This document shows positions 28,438 through 37,721 of a stretch of DNA of 64,000 nt, piece after piece (position 1 is the first letter of the stretch; each line of letters starts with the position of its first letter). Position numbers and translations under genes: made by a program. The DNA is from Natrinema versiforme (lineage in GTDB: Archaea; Halobacteriota; Halobacteria; Halobacteriales; Natrialbaceae). The stretch spans positions 2,604,001 to 2,668,000 of the forward strand of contig NZ_CP040330.1 of NCBI RefSeq assembly GCF_005576615.1, read 5' to 3'. The notes below the pieces were generated by a model. That model was not told the DNA's origin, searched no databases, and was given only the letters and a program-made list of their open reading frames with translations.

Positions 28438-29966
28438 CAGAGATCACCTCCGTGCTGGATGATCGGATCGATTGCGTCGGTTATCATGTCGAAGATCAGG
28501 CTGGGGGCCACGCCCAGCAGGATGATAAGTCCCAGCAACACGACCATCGGCGCGATGTCGTGGAGGGGTGCACGGCCCACCTCGTAGTCGGTTTCGAGTC
28601 GATACGGTCCGAACACCGTCCGCTGGAGCGCAAAGAGCAGGTAGCCAGCGACGATCACGATGCCGAACATCGCCGCCGCGGTAAACAGCGGCGAGTAGTC
28701 GAGCAGTTCAGAGCCGAAGGCCCCGAAGAAGATCGTGAACTCGCCGTAGAACCCGCTCATCAGGGGCAGTCCCATGTAGCCGAAGGCACCGGCGATGAGG
28801 ATGCCGACCGCGATCGGCATTCGATCGGCTAGCCCGGACATATCGGTGACCATCCGGGTGTGGGTGGCGTTGTAGATGACGCCGACGGCCATGAACATCA
28901 GCCCGGAGATCAGGCCGTGAGAGACCATCTGGAAGGTCGCACCGCCGACACCGAACTGGGTGTAGGCGACCAGTCCGAGGATGACATAGCCCATCGACGA
29001 AACGGATGAGTAGGCGACAATCCGTTTGAGATCCGTCTGGGCGAGCGCCAGCATCGCGCCGTAGATGACGCTGATAACGGCGATCGCCGCGATCGGGACC
29101 GCATACATTTCGACCTGTTCCGGGAACATCGTGAAGTTGAACCGGAGCAGCGCGTAGGTCCCCATCTTCAGCAGGACCCCCGCCAGCAGCACCGACGCCG
29201 GCGTCGGCGCTTCGACGTGGGCGTCCGGTAGCCACGTATGGAACGGGACGATGGGCACCTTCACCGCGAACCCGAGGAACATCGCCACGAAGACGACCGA
29301 CGCGAGCGTCGTCCCCTCGAGGCCGAAGAAGCCCTCGGGGCCGCCGTCGAGCATCGCCCCCGCGATTTCGGGCAGCGCAAAGGAGGTGACCGAGTCACCG
29401 AGCCCGAAGACGAGCGCGATGAAGGCACCGAACATCACCAGCGACGCCACGTTCGTGTAGACGAAGAACTTGATCGCGGCGTACTTGCGGCGCGGGCCGC
29501 CCCAGATGCCGATCAGCAGGTACATCGGGATCAGGACCGCCTCCCAGAAGACGAACCAGAGGAAGAAATCGAGCGCCGTGAAGACGCCGATCAGGTTCGC
29601 CTCGATAAAGAGGATCAGGCCGTAGAACTGGGATTCGCGCTCGTCGATCGGCGTCCACGAGCTCACGATCGCCAGCGTACAGAGGATCGTCGTCAGGACC
29701 ACCAGCGGCAGGCTGATCCCGTCGACGCCGACGAACCACGAGATCGAGTGTTCGCCGAGTTCGATCCATGCGGCCTGCGATTCGAACGCCAGTTCGCCGC
29801 CGCGCAAGGCGTTGCCGCTGCCGTCGAAGGCGGTGAACAGCCACAGCGACAGCGCCGCCGGCACGAGGCTGATGGCGAAGGCGAGTTTGCCGGCAATTCG
29901 ATTCGGCGCGACGAACGTCACCAGCGCGCCGAGCAGTGCGACCGCGATAAGCGCTTCTATCATCAT
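28437..29966 (-). CDS. nuoM: NADH-quinone oxidoreductase-like subunit M
   Basis: Antiporter-like membrane subunit, 509 residues from the ATG at 29966, which overlaps the nuoL stop (ATGA). Family motifs are EAVLIPMYLLIGIWGGPRRK (essential Glu of NuoM), VKVPIVPFHTWLPDAHVEAP and AYSSVSSMGYVILGL. It translocates protons together with NuoL and NuoN. An in-frame GTG nine bases upstream is less likely given the overlap pattern. Confidence 0.96.
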   Translation of the reverse strand: MMIEALIAVALLGALVTFVAPNRIAGKLAFAISLVPAALSLWLFTAFDGSGNALRGGELAFESQAAWIELGEHSISWFVGVDGISLPLVVLTTILCTLAIVSSWTPIDERESQFYGLILFIEANLIGVFTALDFFLWFVFWEAVLIPMYLLIGIWGGPRRKYAAIKFFVYTNVASLVMFGAFIALVFGLGDSVTSFALPEIAGAMLDGGPEGFFGLEGTTLASVVFVAMFLGFAVKVPIVPFHTWLPDAHVEAPTPASVLLAGVLLKMGTYALLRFNFTMFPEQVEMYAVPIAAIAVISVIYGAMLALAQTDLKRIVAYSSVSSMGYVILGLVAYTQFGVGGATFQMVSHGLISGLMFMAVGVIYNATHTRMVTDMSGLADRMPIAVGILIAGAFGYMGLPLMSGFYGEFTIFFGAFGSELLDYSPLFTAAAMFGIVIVAGYLLFALQRTVFGPYRLETDYEVGRAPLHDIAPMVVLLGLIILLGVAPSLIFDMITDAIDPIIQHGGDL

Positions 29967-32011
29967 GCGAACCACCCTCCGATATAGCCGAGGACGAGTA
30001 GCAAGCCGATGAACCCGCCCACCAACAGCGCCGCGTAGTTAGTTACGATACCCGTCTGCAGCCGCTTGACCACGTTACTACCGGACAGGCTGATCCGCGA
30101 GGTGCCGTTGACGACCCCGTCGATCACCGTCTGGTCGAACCGATCGGCGGCTCGAGCCAGCGGCAGCGTCAGCCCCTCCGCGAGCCAGACCTGATACTCG
30201 TCCTGGTAGTAGTTGCGCTTCAGAACGCCGTACGCGCCGCCGAGTTTCGTCGTGTGACGCTTCGGCTCGGGGACGTTGTACAGCACGTGTGCTGCGAACG
30301 CGCCGGCCAGTGCCAGTCCGAGCGACAGGCCCGCGGCCAGCAGCATCGTCGTCGTCTCGGAGCCGATCACGCCCTCCTCGAAGGCGACCGTCTCGTGGTA
30401 GTCGTGGTAGGTCAGCCCCTCGAGGTAGCCGTATTCGCCGTCGAGCCAGAACTCGAGGAAGGTGATGTCGGCGTGGAGCACCTCCGCGACGGGCGCGAGG
30501 TTCGCGAGACCCGCGACGGTCGCGAGCGTCCCGAGCGCGATCAGCGGGACCTTAACCGCCCAGCCGACCGCGTGGGGGTCCTCGGCCGTCTCGGAGCGGG
30601 GCTCGCCGTGGAAGGTCAGGAAGACCATCCGGAAGGTGTAGAACCCGGTGAAGAAGACGGCGATCAACCCCATCGCGTAGGCCGCGAGGAAGATCGGTTG
30701 CTCGAGGCCGACGGCGAGCGCGTCGAACAGCACCTCGTCTTTCGACCAGAAGCCGGAGAACGGAACGATTCCCGCGAGCGCGAGCGCGCCGGCGAGGAAC
30801 GTGTAGTAGGTGACGGGCGCTTTGGCTTTGAGCCCGCCCATCTTCCACATGTCCTGTTCGTGGTGCATCAGGATGATGACGGCCCCGGCACCGAGGAACA
30901 GGAGGGCCTTGAAGAAGGCGTGGTTCATCAGGTGGAAGACGCCGGCGACGTAGCCGCCGACGCCGAGGCCGAGCATCATGTAGCCGTACTGGCTGATCGT
31001 CGAGTACGCCAGCACCTGTTTGATGTCGTCTTTGACGACGGCCATCGTCGCGGCGAAGAGCGCGGTGAAGCCGCCCACGAAGGCGATGATCGCCAGCGCG
31101 GTCGGGCTCAGTGCGTAGTAGCCGAACATCCGCGCGACCAGGTAGACGCCGGCCGCGACCATCGTCGCGGCGTGAATCAGCGCGGAGACGGTGGTCGGCC
31201 CTTCCATGGCGTCGGGCAGCCACGTGTGGAAGGGGAACTGCGCGGACTTACCGAGCACGCCGCCGAGGACGAGCAGTCCGGTGATCGTCACCCACGTCTC
31301 GGCGTCGAAGCCGAACAGGGTCGTGCCGTCGTCGATCGCCGTCTCGGCGGCGGTGACGAACGACTCCTCGCCGGCGAAGCCGACGGTGCCGAACGTCGCC
31401 GCGATAGCGACGACCCCGATCAGGAAGAAGTAGTCACCGAAGCGGGTGACCAAGAAGGCCTTCTTCGCGGCCGAGGGTGCCGATTTCGTGCGGAACCAGA
31501 ACCCGATCAGGAGATACGAACACAGCCCGACGAGTTCGAAGAACATGAACGCCATCAGCAGGTTGTCCGCGAAGACGAAGGCGAGCATGCTGAACGTAAA
31601 GAGGCCGAGTTCGGCGTAGTACCGCGGCAGTCCCGTTTCGCCCTCGGCGTTCATGTAGCCGAGACTGAATATGTGGACGAGCAAGGCGACGAGCGAGACG
31701 ATTACCAGCATGAGCGCCGAGAGGGGATCGATCAGGATCCCGAACGAGAACGAAATCGTCTCCGCTCCCGTCTCGCTCATCGCTGCGCCGGCCGTCCACT
31801 CGTACAGTTCCGTGTGATGTGCGTTGCCGCCCGCGACCGCCGCGAACATCACGAGCGAGATGAGAAGCGAGCCACCCGTCGCGATGATACCCGGGAGCGC
31901 GCCTTTCTTCGGCAGGTACCTCCCGAACAGCAGCGTGATCACGAACGCCACGAGCGGGAGCACTGCGATCGCCGGTGCGAATCCGAACGGTCCTGTTGCT
32001 GTTGCTGCCAT
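29963..32011 (-). CDS. nuoL: NADH-quinone oxidoreductase-like subunit L
   Basis: The largest antiporter-like subunit, 682 residues. Family motifs include FVFFELVGLCSYLLIGFWFR-type sequence (here FMFFELVGLCSYLLIGFW), LGKSAQFPFHTWLPDAMEGP and STISQYGYMMLGLG. The C-terminal extension ends in a predicted transverse helix and membrane anchor (LLVGGFIGLLLVLGYIGGWF). Its ATG lies 3 nt after the nuoK stop. Typical length and gene order for haloarchaea. Confidence 0.96.
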   Translation of the reverse strand: MAATATGPFGFAPAIAVLPLVAFVITLLFGRYLPKKGALPGIIATGGSLLISLVMFAAVAGGNAHHTELYEWTAGAAMSETGAETISFSFGILIDPLSALMLVIVSLVALLVHIFSLGYMNAEGETGLPRYYAELGLFTFSMLAFVFADNLLMAFMFFELVGLCSYLLIGFWFRTKSAPSAAKKAFLVTRFGDYFFLIGVVAIAATFGTVGFAGEESFVTAAETAIDDGTTLFGFDAETWVTITGLLVLGGVLGKSAQFPFHTWLPDAMEGPTTVSALIHAATMVAAGVYLVARMFGYYALSPTALAIIAFVGGFTALFAATMAVVKDDIKQVLAYSTISQYGYMMLGLGVGGYVAGVFHLMNHAFFKALLFLGAGAVIILMHHEQDMWKMGGLKAKAPVTYYTFLAGALALAGIVPFSGFWSKDEVLFDALAVGLEQPIFLAAYAMGLIAVFFTGFYTFRMVFLTFHGEPRSETAEDPHAVGWAVKVPLIALGTLATVAGLANLAPVAEVLHADITFLEFWLDGEYGYLEGLTYHDYHETVAFEEGVIGSETTTMLLAAGLSLGLALAGAFAAHVLYNVPEPKRHTTKLGGAYGVLKRNYYQDEYQVWLAEGLTLPLARAADRFDQTVIDGVVNGTSRISLSGSNVVKRLQTGIVTNYAALLVGGFIGLLLVLGYIGGWFA

Positions 32012-32014
32012 CTT

Positions 32015-32320
32015 CTACCACCTCATCGTCGTCGGTACCGTGACGTCGACGTCACGGAAGTTGCGGTACAGCACCAGAATGATCCCGAGTCCGACCGCAA
32101 CCTCCGCGGCAGCCAGCGCCATCGTAAACAGCGCGAACAACTGCCCCGTGAGGTTGCCGTGATAGAACGCGAACGCGATCAAGTTGATATTCGCCGCGTT
32201 CAGCATTAGCTCGACGGACATCAGGAACAACAGTGCGTTACGACGCGTCAACACGCCGAAGAGCCCGATACAGAACACCGCCATCGACAGCAGCACGTAG
32301 TACTGTACGTCGACGGTCAT
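32015..32320 (-). CDS. nuoK: NADH-quinone oxidoreductase-like subunit K
   Basis: A 101-residue membrane subunit with three helices. The conserved Glu residues of the proton path are visible in FLMSVELMLNAANINLIAFA and TMALAAAEVAVGLGIILVLY. It overlaps the preceding gene by 4 nt. Normal size and sequence for the family. Confidence 0.96.
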   Translation of the reverse strand: MTVDVQYYVLLSMAVFCIGLFGVLTRRNALLFLMSVELMLNAANINLIAFAFYHGNLTGQLFALFTMALAAAEVAVGLGIILVLYRNFRDVDVTVPTTMRW

Positions 32321-32757
32321 CGGTTCTCACCACCGGTGTCTGCGGATCGGCCGGTCGATTCGGCGCTTCCACCGTCGGCGACTGCCGGCGCCGCACCCTC
32401 ACCGCTACTCGAGGACTCGCCGGTGCTCGAGAGCGCGGCGACGGGTTCGCCGCCCTCCTCGCGTTTCGCGAGGACGAGCGCGGCGTCGAGTGCGGCGTCG
32501 AGTGCGATCGCGACGAGCAAGACGGCGGCGAGGAACGGTTCGGTGCCGCCGATCTGCTGGAGCGAGTCGTAGCCGAAGAGCGCGTAGCCGAGTTCGGCCG
32601 TGATCGAGACGTCGTCGGGGAAGCCGGCTCCGGCGGCCGCGGTCATCGGATCGAAGGACGCGTTCAGCGTGATGAGCGCCATCACGGCGAACAGTCCGAC
32701 GGCGAGTAGTCCCGGAACCAGCGTCTTGCCGAGTCGGAGTTTCGGACCGGTCGTCAT
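32317..32757 (-). CDS. nuoJ2: NADH-quinone oxidoreductase-like subunit J, C-terminal part (J2)
   Basis: 146 residues. Haloarchaea split NuoJ into two genes, and this is the distal half. Two helices are clear: LVPGLLAVGLFAVMALITLN and EPFLAAVLLVAIALDAALDA. The last 50 residues are Ser/Gly/Glu/Thr-rich and likely disordered in the cytoplasm. It overlaps the genes on both sides by 4 nt, so translation is coupled. Confidence 0.9.
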   Translation of the reverse strand: MTTGPKLRLGKTLVPGLLAVGLFAVMALITLNASFDPMTAAAGAGFPDDVSITAELGYALFGYDSLQQIGGTEPFLAAVLLVAIALDAALDAALVLAKREEGGEPVAALSSTGESSSSGEGAAPAVADGGSAESTGRSADTGGENR

Positions 32758-33032
32758 GCCTGTACCACCTCGTCTGCGTCGGCGTCGGAATCGTCGCGCT
32801 GGGTCAGCATGACGGCGAACGTGATGAGGACGAGGACCCCGCCGACGTAGACGAGGACCTGCATCATGGCGACGAATTCAGCCGCTAACATCACGTAATG
32901 GGCCGCGACGCTGAGCAGCGCCACACCAAGCAGGAGCGCCGAATGCCACGGGTCCTGCATGAGCACGACACCCACCGCGCTGGAAAGCGTCACGACGGCG
33001 AACAGCGCGAACGCGATCAGCTCGTAGTTCAT
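32754..33032 (-). CDS. nuoJ1: NADH-quinone oxidoreductase-like subunit J, N-terminal part (J1)
   Basis: 92 residues from the ATG at 33032 (MNYELIAFALFAVVTLSSAV). Helices include DPWHSALLLGVALLSVAAHY and EFVAMMQVLVYVGGVLVLIT, the conserved core of NuoJ with Glu in the second helix pair. An upstream in-frame extension overlapping nuoI is rejected because it lacks family sequence. Together with J2 it replaces a full-length NuoJ. Confidence 0.93.
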   Translation of the reverse strand: MNYELIAFALFAVVTLSSAVGVVLMQDPWHSALLLGVALLSVAAHYVMLAAEFVAMMQVLVYVGGVLVLITFAVMLTQRDDSDADADEVVQA

Positions 33033-33072
33033 GTTTTGTTGATAGTGCCCGTTTGCGGGACGGGCGGACCCG

Positions 33073-33534
33073 TTACTGGTAGTCGACCTCCCCGTCACCC
33101 TCACCGACCCACGCGCCCCGGTCGGGTTCGCGGGCGGCAAGCGGGTCGATGTCCTTGTACCACGGTACCGCTTTCAGCTGCTCTTTGTTGTAGACGAAAT
33201 CGTGTTTCGTGTCCGCGGTGAACTCGAAGTTCTCCGTAAGCAGGATGGCGTCGACGGGGCAGACCTCCTCGCAGAGCCGGCAGTAGATACACTGCCCGAT
33301 GTGGAGGTTGTACTGTTCGCCCTGTCGCTGATCGTTCGTGACGATCTGGATCGTGTCGTTCGGACAGACGTTCTCACACTGGCGACACCAGATACACCGC
33401 TCCTGACTGAACTTGTGGACGCCGCGGAATCGCGGCGACACGTCGGGTGCGGTCTCCGGGTACTCCACCGTGAAGGTAGAGCCGTCCAGTGCGTGTTTCA
33501 TCGTCGTTGCCATCGATTTGAGTATCCCGATCAT
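33073..33534 (-). CDS. nuoI: NADH-quinone oxidoreductase-like subunit I (2x[4Fe-4S])
   Basis: A 153-residue ferredoxin-like subunit that carries clusters N6a and N6b between the electron input side and NuoB. Two CxxCxxCxxxCP motifs are intact: CIWCRQCENVCP and CIYCRLCEEVCP. It starts at the ATG at 33534, overlapping the nuoH stop by 4 nt. Length matches archaeal NuoI. Confidence 0.96.
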   Translation of the reverse strand: MIGILKSMATTMKHALDGSTFTVEYPETAPDVSPRFRGVHKFSQERCIWCRQCENVCPNDTIQIVTNDQRQGEQYNLHIGQCIYCRLCEEVCPVDAILLTENFEFTADTKHDFVYNKEQLKAVPWYKDIDPLAAREPDRGAWVGEGDGEVDYQ

Positions 33535-34646
33535 GCTATCAGCCCCACGATTACCGCGGTCAAGATGAGATTGGCGAAGGCCAGCACGAGCAGTCCCTTC
33601 CAGCCGATCTCGATGAGTTGGTCGATACGAACCCGGGGAACCGCCGAGCGCAGCCACTGCGTCGCGAGGAACACCGCCCAGATCTTGATGATGAACCAGA
33701 CGATGCCCGGCAGGATCGGCCCGGCGGGTCCGCCGAGGAAGATCGTCGCGATGATCGCACCGCCGAGGAAGATGTGGAGGAACTCCCCGAGGTAGATCAG
33801 GACGAAGTAGACCGAGGAGTACTCGGTCTGGTAGCCCGCGACGATTTCGGTCGGTGCCTCCGGCGTGTCGAATGGGTTACGGCCGACCTCCGCGAAGTTC
33901 GCCACCAGAAAGAGGACGAACGCGAAGGGGTTGACCAGCGCGTACCACGACGGAATCGAAATTCCCGCGATCGTGATAAGCGGCTCCGCCTGCGCCGAGA
34001 CGATCTCACCCATCTGGAGGGTGCCGGCGAAGATCACGACCGACATCCCGGTGACGACCAGCGGGATCTCGTAGGCGACGTTCTGTGCCACCGCGCGCAG
34101 GCCGCCGAGCATCGAGTACTTGTTCGCCGACGCGTAGCCGGCCATCACCAGTCCGAGGCTCGCGATCCCCGAGACGGCGAAGACATAGGCCAGCCCGACT
34201 TCGGGATCCGCGAGGTGAATCCCGTTACCCATCGGGATGACGGCGAAGCCGAGCAGCGCCGACGACGCGACGACAATCGGCGCGAGGTCGTAAGCCGGTC
34301 GGTCCGCGTTCTCGGGCACGACCAGTTCCTTCGACAGGAGCCGCACCGCGTCGGCGATGATGATGAACAGCCCGGCCGGTCCGAGCCGGTTGACCGCGAT
34401 CCGGTCCGTGAAGGCCGCGGTTATCTTCCGCTTCGCCCACGGCCCCGCGACGCCGGTCATCGCGAGCATCAGGTTGCCGATGAGGAAGGCCGCGAGGAAG
34501 GTCGCGAGCAACTCGCCACCCAACCCGAACCCGTCGAGACCGGTCAGCTCGCCGATCCGCTCGGGGAGCAAGACCGTGTCCTGTAGCGGCACCGCCGGCA
34601 GTTCGGACAGTTCGCCGGCCGCACCTGCGATCTGGCCGCCGGACAT
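33531..34646 (-). CDS. nuoH: NADH-quinone oxidoreductase-like subunit H
   Basis: A 371-residue membrane subunit that forms the quinone-binding site with NuoB and NuoD. Conserved motifs are ITAAFTDRIAVNRLGPAGLF, ADAVRLLSKELVVPENADRP, ANKYSMLGGLRAVAQNVAYE and AEVGRNPFDTPEAPTEIVAG. About eight to nine helices. It begins immediately after the nuoCD stop (one-base gap) on the same strand. Confidence 0.96.
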   Translation of the reverse strand: MSGGQIAGAAGELSELPAVPLQDTVLLPERIGELTGLDGFGLGGELLATFLAAFLIGNLMLAMTGVAGPWAKRKITAAFTDRIAVNRLGPAGLFIIIADAVRLLSKELVVPENADRPAYDLAPIVVASSALLGFAVIPMGNGIHLADPEVGLAYVFAVSGIASLGLVMAGYASANKYSMLGGLRAVAQNVAYEIPLVVTGMSVVIFAGTLQMGEIVSAQAEPLITIAGISIPSWYALVNPFAFVLFLVANFAEVGRNPFDTPEAPTEIVAGYQTEYSSVYFVLIYLGEFLHIFLGGAIIATIFLGGPAGPILPGIVWFIIKIWAVFLATQWLRSAVPRVRIDQLIEIGWKGLLVLAFANLILTAVIVGLIA

Positions 34647-34647
34647 A

Positions 34648-36309
34648 CTACCGGTCCACCTCTCCGAGCACGATATCGAGGCTGCCCAACGACGCGATCA
34701 GGTCCGGTACGTACTCCCCTTCGGACATCTCGGGCAGCGCCGAGAGGTTGTGGAAGCACGGACTCCGGATCTTGAACCGACCCGGCTTGTCGGTGCCGTC
34801 CGAGCGGATGTAAATGCCGAGTTCGCCCTTCGCACCCTCGACGCTGCGGTAGATCTCCGTATCCGCGTCCGGCTTGAGCGTCCGCGGGACGTTGCTCTGG
34901 ACCGTGCGTTCGTCCTCGGGCCAGTCCTCGAGCAGGTCGAGACACTGCTCGATGATCTTCGCGGACTCCTCGACCTCTTGCATGCGCACGAGGACGCGGC
35001 TGTAGTTGTCACAGCCGTCCTCGGTGACGACGTCCCACTCGAGGTTATCGTAGTAGCCATAGGGGTCGTCGCGCCGGAGGTCGTAGTCGATGCCGGATCC
35101 GCGTGCGACGGGCCCGGTACAGCCGTACTGTTTGGCGACCTCGGGCTCTAAGACCCCGGTGTCGTGACACCGGATCTGGAAGATCTCGTTGCCGGTCAGC
35201 AGGTCGTTGTACTCGTCGACCTTCGCGGGGAGTTCGTCGAGGAAGTCCCGCGTCTTCTCGATGAACTCCTCGCGGGGTTCGGGCAGGTCCCACGCGACGC
35301 CGCCCAGCCGGAAGTAGTTGAACATGAGCCGCTGGCCGGTCAGATCCTCCAGGATGTCTTGGACGACCTCGCGGTCGCGCATGCCATATTGGAAGATGGC
35401 GGTGAAGTCGCCGTAGACGTCCAGCGCGAACGTCGCCAGCGCGAGCATGTGGGAAGCGATCCGGCACAGTTCTGCGCCCATCGTCCGGATGACCTGCGCG
35501 TACTCGGGGACCTCGATGTCCGCGAGGTCCTCGGCCGTGCGCGCGTAGGCCCACTCGTTGAGCAGGCCGGCCGAGACGTAGTCCCAGCGGTCGGGATAGG
35601 GCATGATCTGGTGACGGTAGGTCCCCTGCTGGCACATCTGCTCCTCGCAGCGGTGCAGGTAGCCGACGTCGGGATCGACGTCGACGACCGTCTCGCCGTC
35701 CAAGACCGTCTCGATGTGGAGCACGCCGTGGGTCGCCGGGTGGTGGGGACCGATGTTCAGGAACATCGTGTCCGACTCGTCGTCGTGGTGGTCCGGCTGG
35801 ACCGGGTTGGCGTGTTCGGTCAGGGTCACCAGCTGGGGTTTCTCCTGATCGTAGCCCCGCGAGAGCGGGTGGCCCTGCCACGTTTCGGGCAGGAGGATCC
35901 GCCGCGGATCGGGGTGGCCCTCGTAGTCGATGCCGACGAGGTCGAAGGCCTCCCGCTCGTGCCAGTCGGCGGTTCGGAAGACCGGTTCGGCGCTCTGACT
36001 GACCGGGTCGTCGGTGGTCGTCGGGACGACAATCGACACCTCTTGGGTCGGATCGTCGTACTTCCGGAGGTGGTAGATCGATTCGTACCGATCGGCGTAC
36101 TCCTGTGCGGTGAGGTTTGCGAGGTGATCGAATCCTGCCTCGTCCCGGAGGTCCGTGAGGACCGATTGGACGTCGTCCGGTCGGATGACGAATCCGGGCG
36201 CGTTCATGTGGTCGTCGCGTGCGAGCGCGCGATCACCGAGCAGCGCCTCGAGGTCGTCTTCCGTGACTTCGATCGGCGGCTGGCCGCCGCGCTCGAGTCC
36301 CGTGCTCAT
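34648..36309 (-). CDS. nuoCD: Fused NADH-quinone oxidoreductase-like subunits C and D
   Basis: 553 residues. Residues 1-165 are NuoC-like (HLANLTAQEYADRYESIYHL, then ADWHEREAFDLVGIDYEGHP with PDPRRILLPETWQGHPLSRG). The rest is NuoD-like (IGPHHPATHGVLHIETVLDG, then GYLHRCEEQMCQQGTYRHQI), which forms the quinone cavity with NuoB. The fusion is usual in haloarchaea. The start ATG overlaps the nuoB stop by 4 nt. No NuoE, F or G genes are present, so the electron donor is not NADH through the standard module; ferredoxin or another donor is likely. Confidence 0.95.
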   Translation of the reverse strand: MSTGLERGGQPPIEVTEDDLEALLGDRALARDDHMNAPGFVIRPDDVQSVLTDLRDEAGFDHLANLTAQEYADRYESIYHLRKYDDPTQEVSIVVPTTTDDPVSQSAEPVFRTADWHEREAFDLVGIDYEGHPDPRRILLPETWQGHPLSRGYDQEKPQLVTLTEHANPVQPDHHDDESDTMFLNIGPHHPATHGVLHIETVLDGETVVDVDPDVGYLHRCEEQMCQQGTYRHQIMPYPDRWDYVSAGLLNEWAYARTAEDLADIEVPEYAQVIRTMGAELCRIASHMLALATFALDVYGDFTAIFQYGMRDREVVQDILEDLTGQRLMFNYFRLGGVAWDLPEPREEFIEKTRDFLDELPAKVDEYNDLLTGNEIFQIRCHDTGVLEPEVAKQYGCTGPVARGSGIDYDLRRDDPYGYYDNLEWDVVTEDGCDNYSRVLVRMQEVEESAKIIEQCLDLLEDWPEDERTVQSNVPRTLKPDADTEIYRSVEGAKGELGIYIRSDGTDKPGRFKIRSPCFHNLSALPEMSEGEYVPDLIASLGSLDIVLGEVDR

Positions 36310-37013
36310 GGCGAATCAGCCCAGTTGTAGCGCATGACGAGGTCCTCCTCGTCGATGTCGTCCGCGAGCTTCTGGACGAGTTCGTCCTGTGGCAGGTCGC
36401 CGAACTCCTCGAGTTCGTACGGTTTGACGACGACGGGCGTCGACTCCCCGTTGCGGATCCGCTCTTGGAGTTTGGCGATGCCGTAGACGAGCGCCTCCGG
36501 TCGGGGCGGACAGCCGGGGACGTGGATGTCGATCGGGATGATCTCCTCGGCGCCCTTGACGACGTTGTAGCCCTCTTGGAAGGGGCCGCCGGAAATCGTA
36601 CACGACCCCATACCGACGACGAACTTGGGTTCGGGCATCTGGTCGTAGACTCGCTTCATGCGGGGCCCGAACTTCGAGACGATCGTCCCCGGGACGATCA
36701 TCACGTCGGCCTGCCGCGGCGAGGCCCGCGGGACTCCGGCGCCGAAGCGGTCGAGGTCGTGTTTGATCGCGTACGTGTGCATCATCTCGATGCTGCAACA
36801 CGCGATCCCGAACTGGAGCATGAACATGGAGTTGCCCCGGACCCAGTTCATGAACTTATCGAACTTCGTGAGGATAAACGGCGTCGATCCGAACGCCTCC
36901 CGAAGCTTGGAGTTGAAGCGGTCGTCGGCACCCTCACCGATTCGCGAGTCGCGGGTGTCCGTCGACGGTGCGGTGCTATCGTAGATTTGCTGGCGTGGTT
37001 GTTCGCTACTCAT
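36306..37013 (-). CDS. nuoB: NADH-quinone oxidoreductase-like subunit B ([4Fe-4S] N2)
   Basis: A 235-residue subunit holding the terminal cluster N2. The adjacent Cys pair is in LQFGIACCSIEMMHTYA. The other two ligands are in VVGMGSCTISGGPFQEGY and HVPGCPPRPEALVYGIAKL. A roughly 60-residue N-terminal extension is typical for haloarchaea. It overlaps nuoA by 4 nt. Confidence 0.96.
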   Translation of the reverse strand: MSSEQPRQQIYDSTAPSTDTRDSRIGEGADDRFNSKLREAFGSTPFILTKFDKFMNWVRGNSMFMLQFGIACCSIEMMHTYAIKHDLDRFGAGVPRASPRQADVMIVPGTIVSKFGPRMKRVYDQMPEPKFVVGMGSCTISGGPFQEGYNVVKGAEEIIPIDIHVPGCPPRPEALVYGIAKLQERIRNGESTPVVVKPYELEEFGDLPQDELVQKLADDIDEEDLVMRYNWADSP

Positions 37014-37417
37014 GATCTGTCAGTTTCCAGCTGACGCGGTGTCTGTGCCCACTGTACTGCACCTGTGCGCCACGCCCACGCGAGTCCGACGAGTAGGATG
37101 GCGACGAACAGTAGCATTGGCCCGAGCGCGCTGACAAGCGAGATTTCCTCCGCCGCGAGCGCATCCTGATAGGCGACCGTCCACGGGAACAACAGGACGG
37201 TCTCGATATCGAAGACGACGAACAGCAGCGCAACCATGTAATACTGAATATTGAACCGGATGCGCGTCCCGCCGGTCGGAATCTCGCCACTCTCGTAGGT
37301 GGCTCGTTTGCTCGTTTCGGGCACGGTGGGTCGCAGGAGATACGATACCGCCATCATCCCGAACGGTATCAGTACCCCGACGAGCGCCAGCGCCCCGATG
37401 GCGATCCAATCATTCAT
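37010..37417 (-). CDS. nuoA: NADH-quinone oxidoreductase-like subunit A
   Basis: A 135-residue, three-helix membrane subunit and first gene of the nuo operon. Motifs are KRATYESGEIPTGGTRIRFN, then IQYYMVALLFVVFDIETVLL with FPWTVAYQ. The ATG at 37417 is chosen because MNDWIAIGALALVGVLIPFG begins the first helix. The longer frame upstream has no family match. A TATA-like CCCTTATG (minus strand, about 37451-37458) could drive the operon. Confidence 0.94.
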   Translation of the reverse strand: MNDWIAIGALALVGVLIPFGMMAVSYLLRPTVPETSKRATYESGEIPTGGTRIRFNIQYYMVALLFVVFDIETVLLFPWTVAYQDALAAEEISLVSALGPMLLFVAILLVGLAWAWRTGAVQWAQTPRQLETDRS

Positions 37418-37514
37418 CTCGGTAACGTCCGAGGCTTCAAACCGCACGCACATAAGGGTTGATTCTTCGTTTTTCGGGGAAGCACGGGCCAAGGAGCGAC
37501 TTCTGTGAAAACGA

Positions 37515-37536
37515 CTCTCGTGAATAATCACGAGAG
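37515..37536. promoter_or_regulatory. 9-bp perfect inverted repeat upstream of nuoA
   Basis: CTCTCGTGA (37515-37523), loop ATAA, then TCACGAGAG (37528-37536). It lies about 100 nt upstream of nuoA on the minus strand. With no U-tract behind it, an operator is as likely as a terminator. Confidence 0.45.
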
Positions 37537-37652
37537 ATGATAGCCGGTCGTCGGGAACGCGAACGGATCGGTAAAACGGGATTGGTAGCCGGCGAAATAC
37601 GCCGATACGCGGCCAGTAAGCAGACGAGAGTGGTCACAGGTTCATCAGTCGT

Positions 37653-37669
37653 TCAGTCACTGTGACTGA
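37653..37669. promoter_or_regulatory. 17-nt palindrome downstream of purE
   Basis: TCAGTCAC, centre T, then GTGACTGA. It lies 53 nt after the purE stop codon on the minus strand. It could be a terminator hairpin or a regulator site; no run of T follows. Confidence 0.35.
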
Positions 37670-37721
37670 GATGGACGCGACGGCGGGACCACCGCGAGCG
37701 CGTGGCTAATCCGAGACGCCG

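Larger units (their letters stand above)
37418..37721. other. purE-nuoA intergenic region with two inverted repeats
   Basis: 304 bases without a gene. It contains the probable nuo promoter near 37451-37458, a 9-bp inverted repeat at 37515-37536 and an 8-bp palindrome at 37653-37669, each listed separately. Confidence 0.6.
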
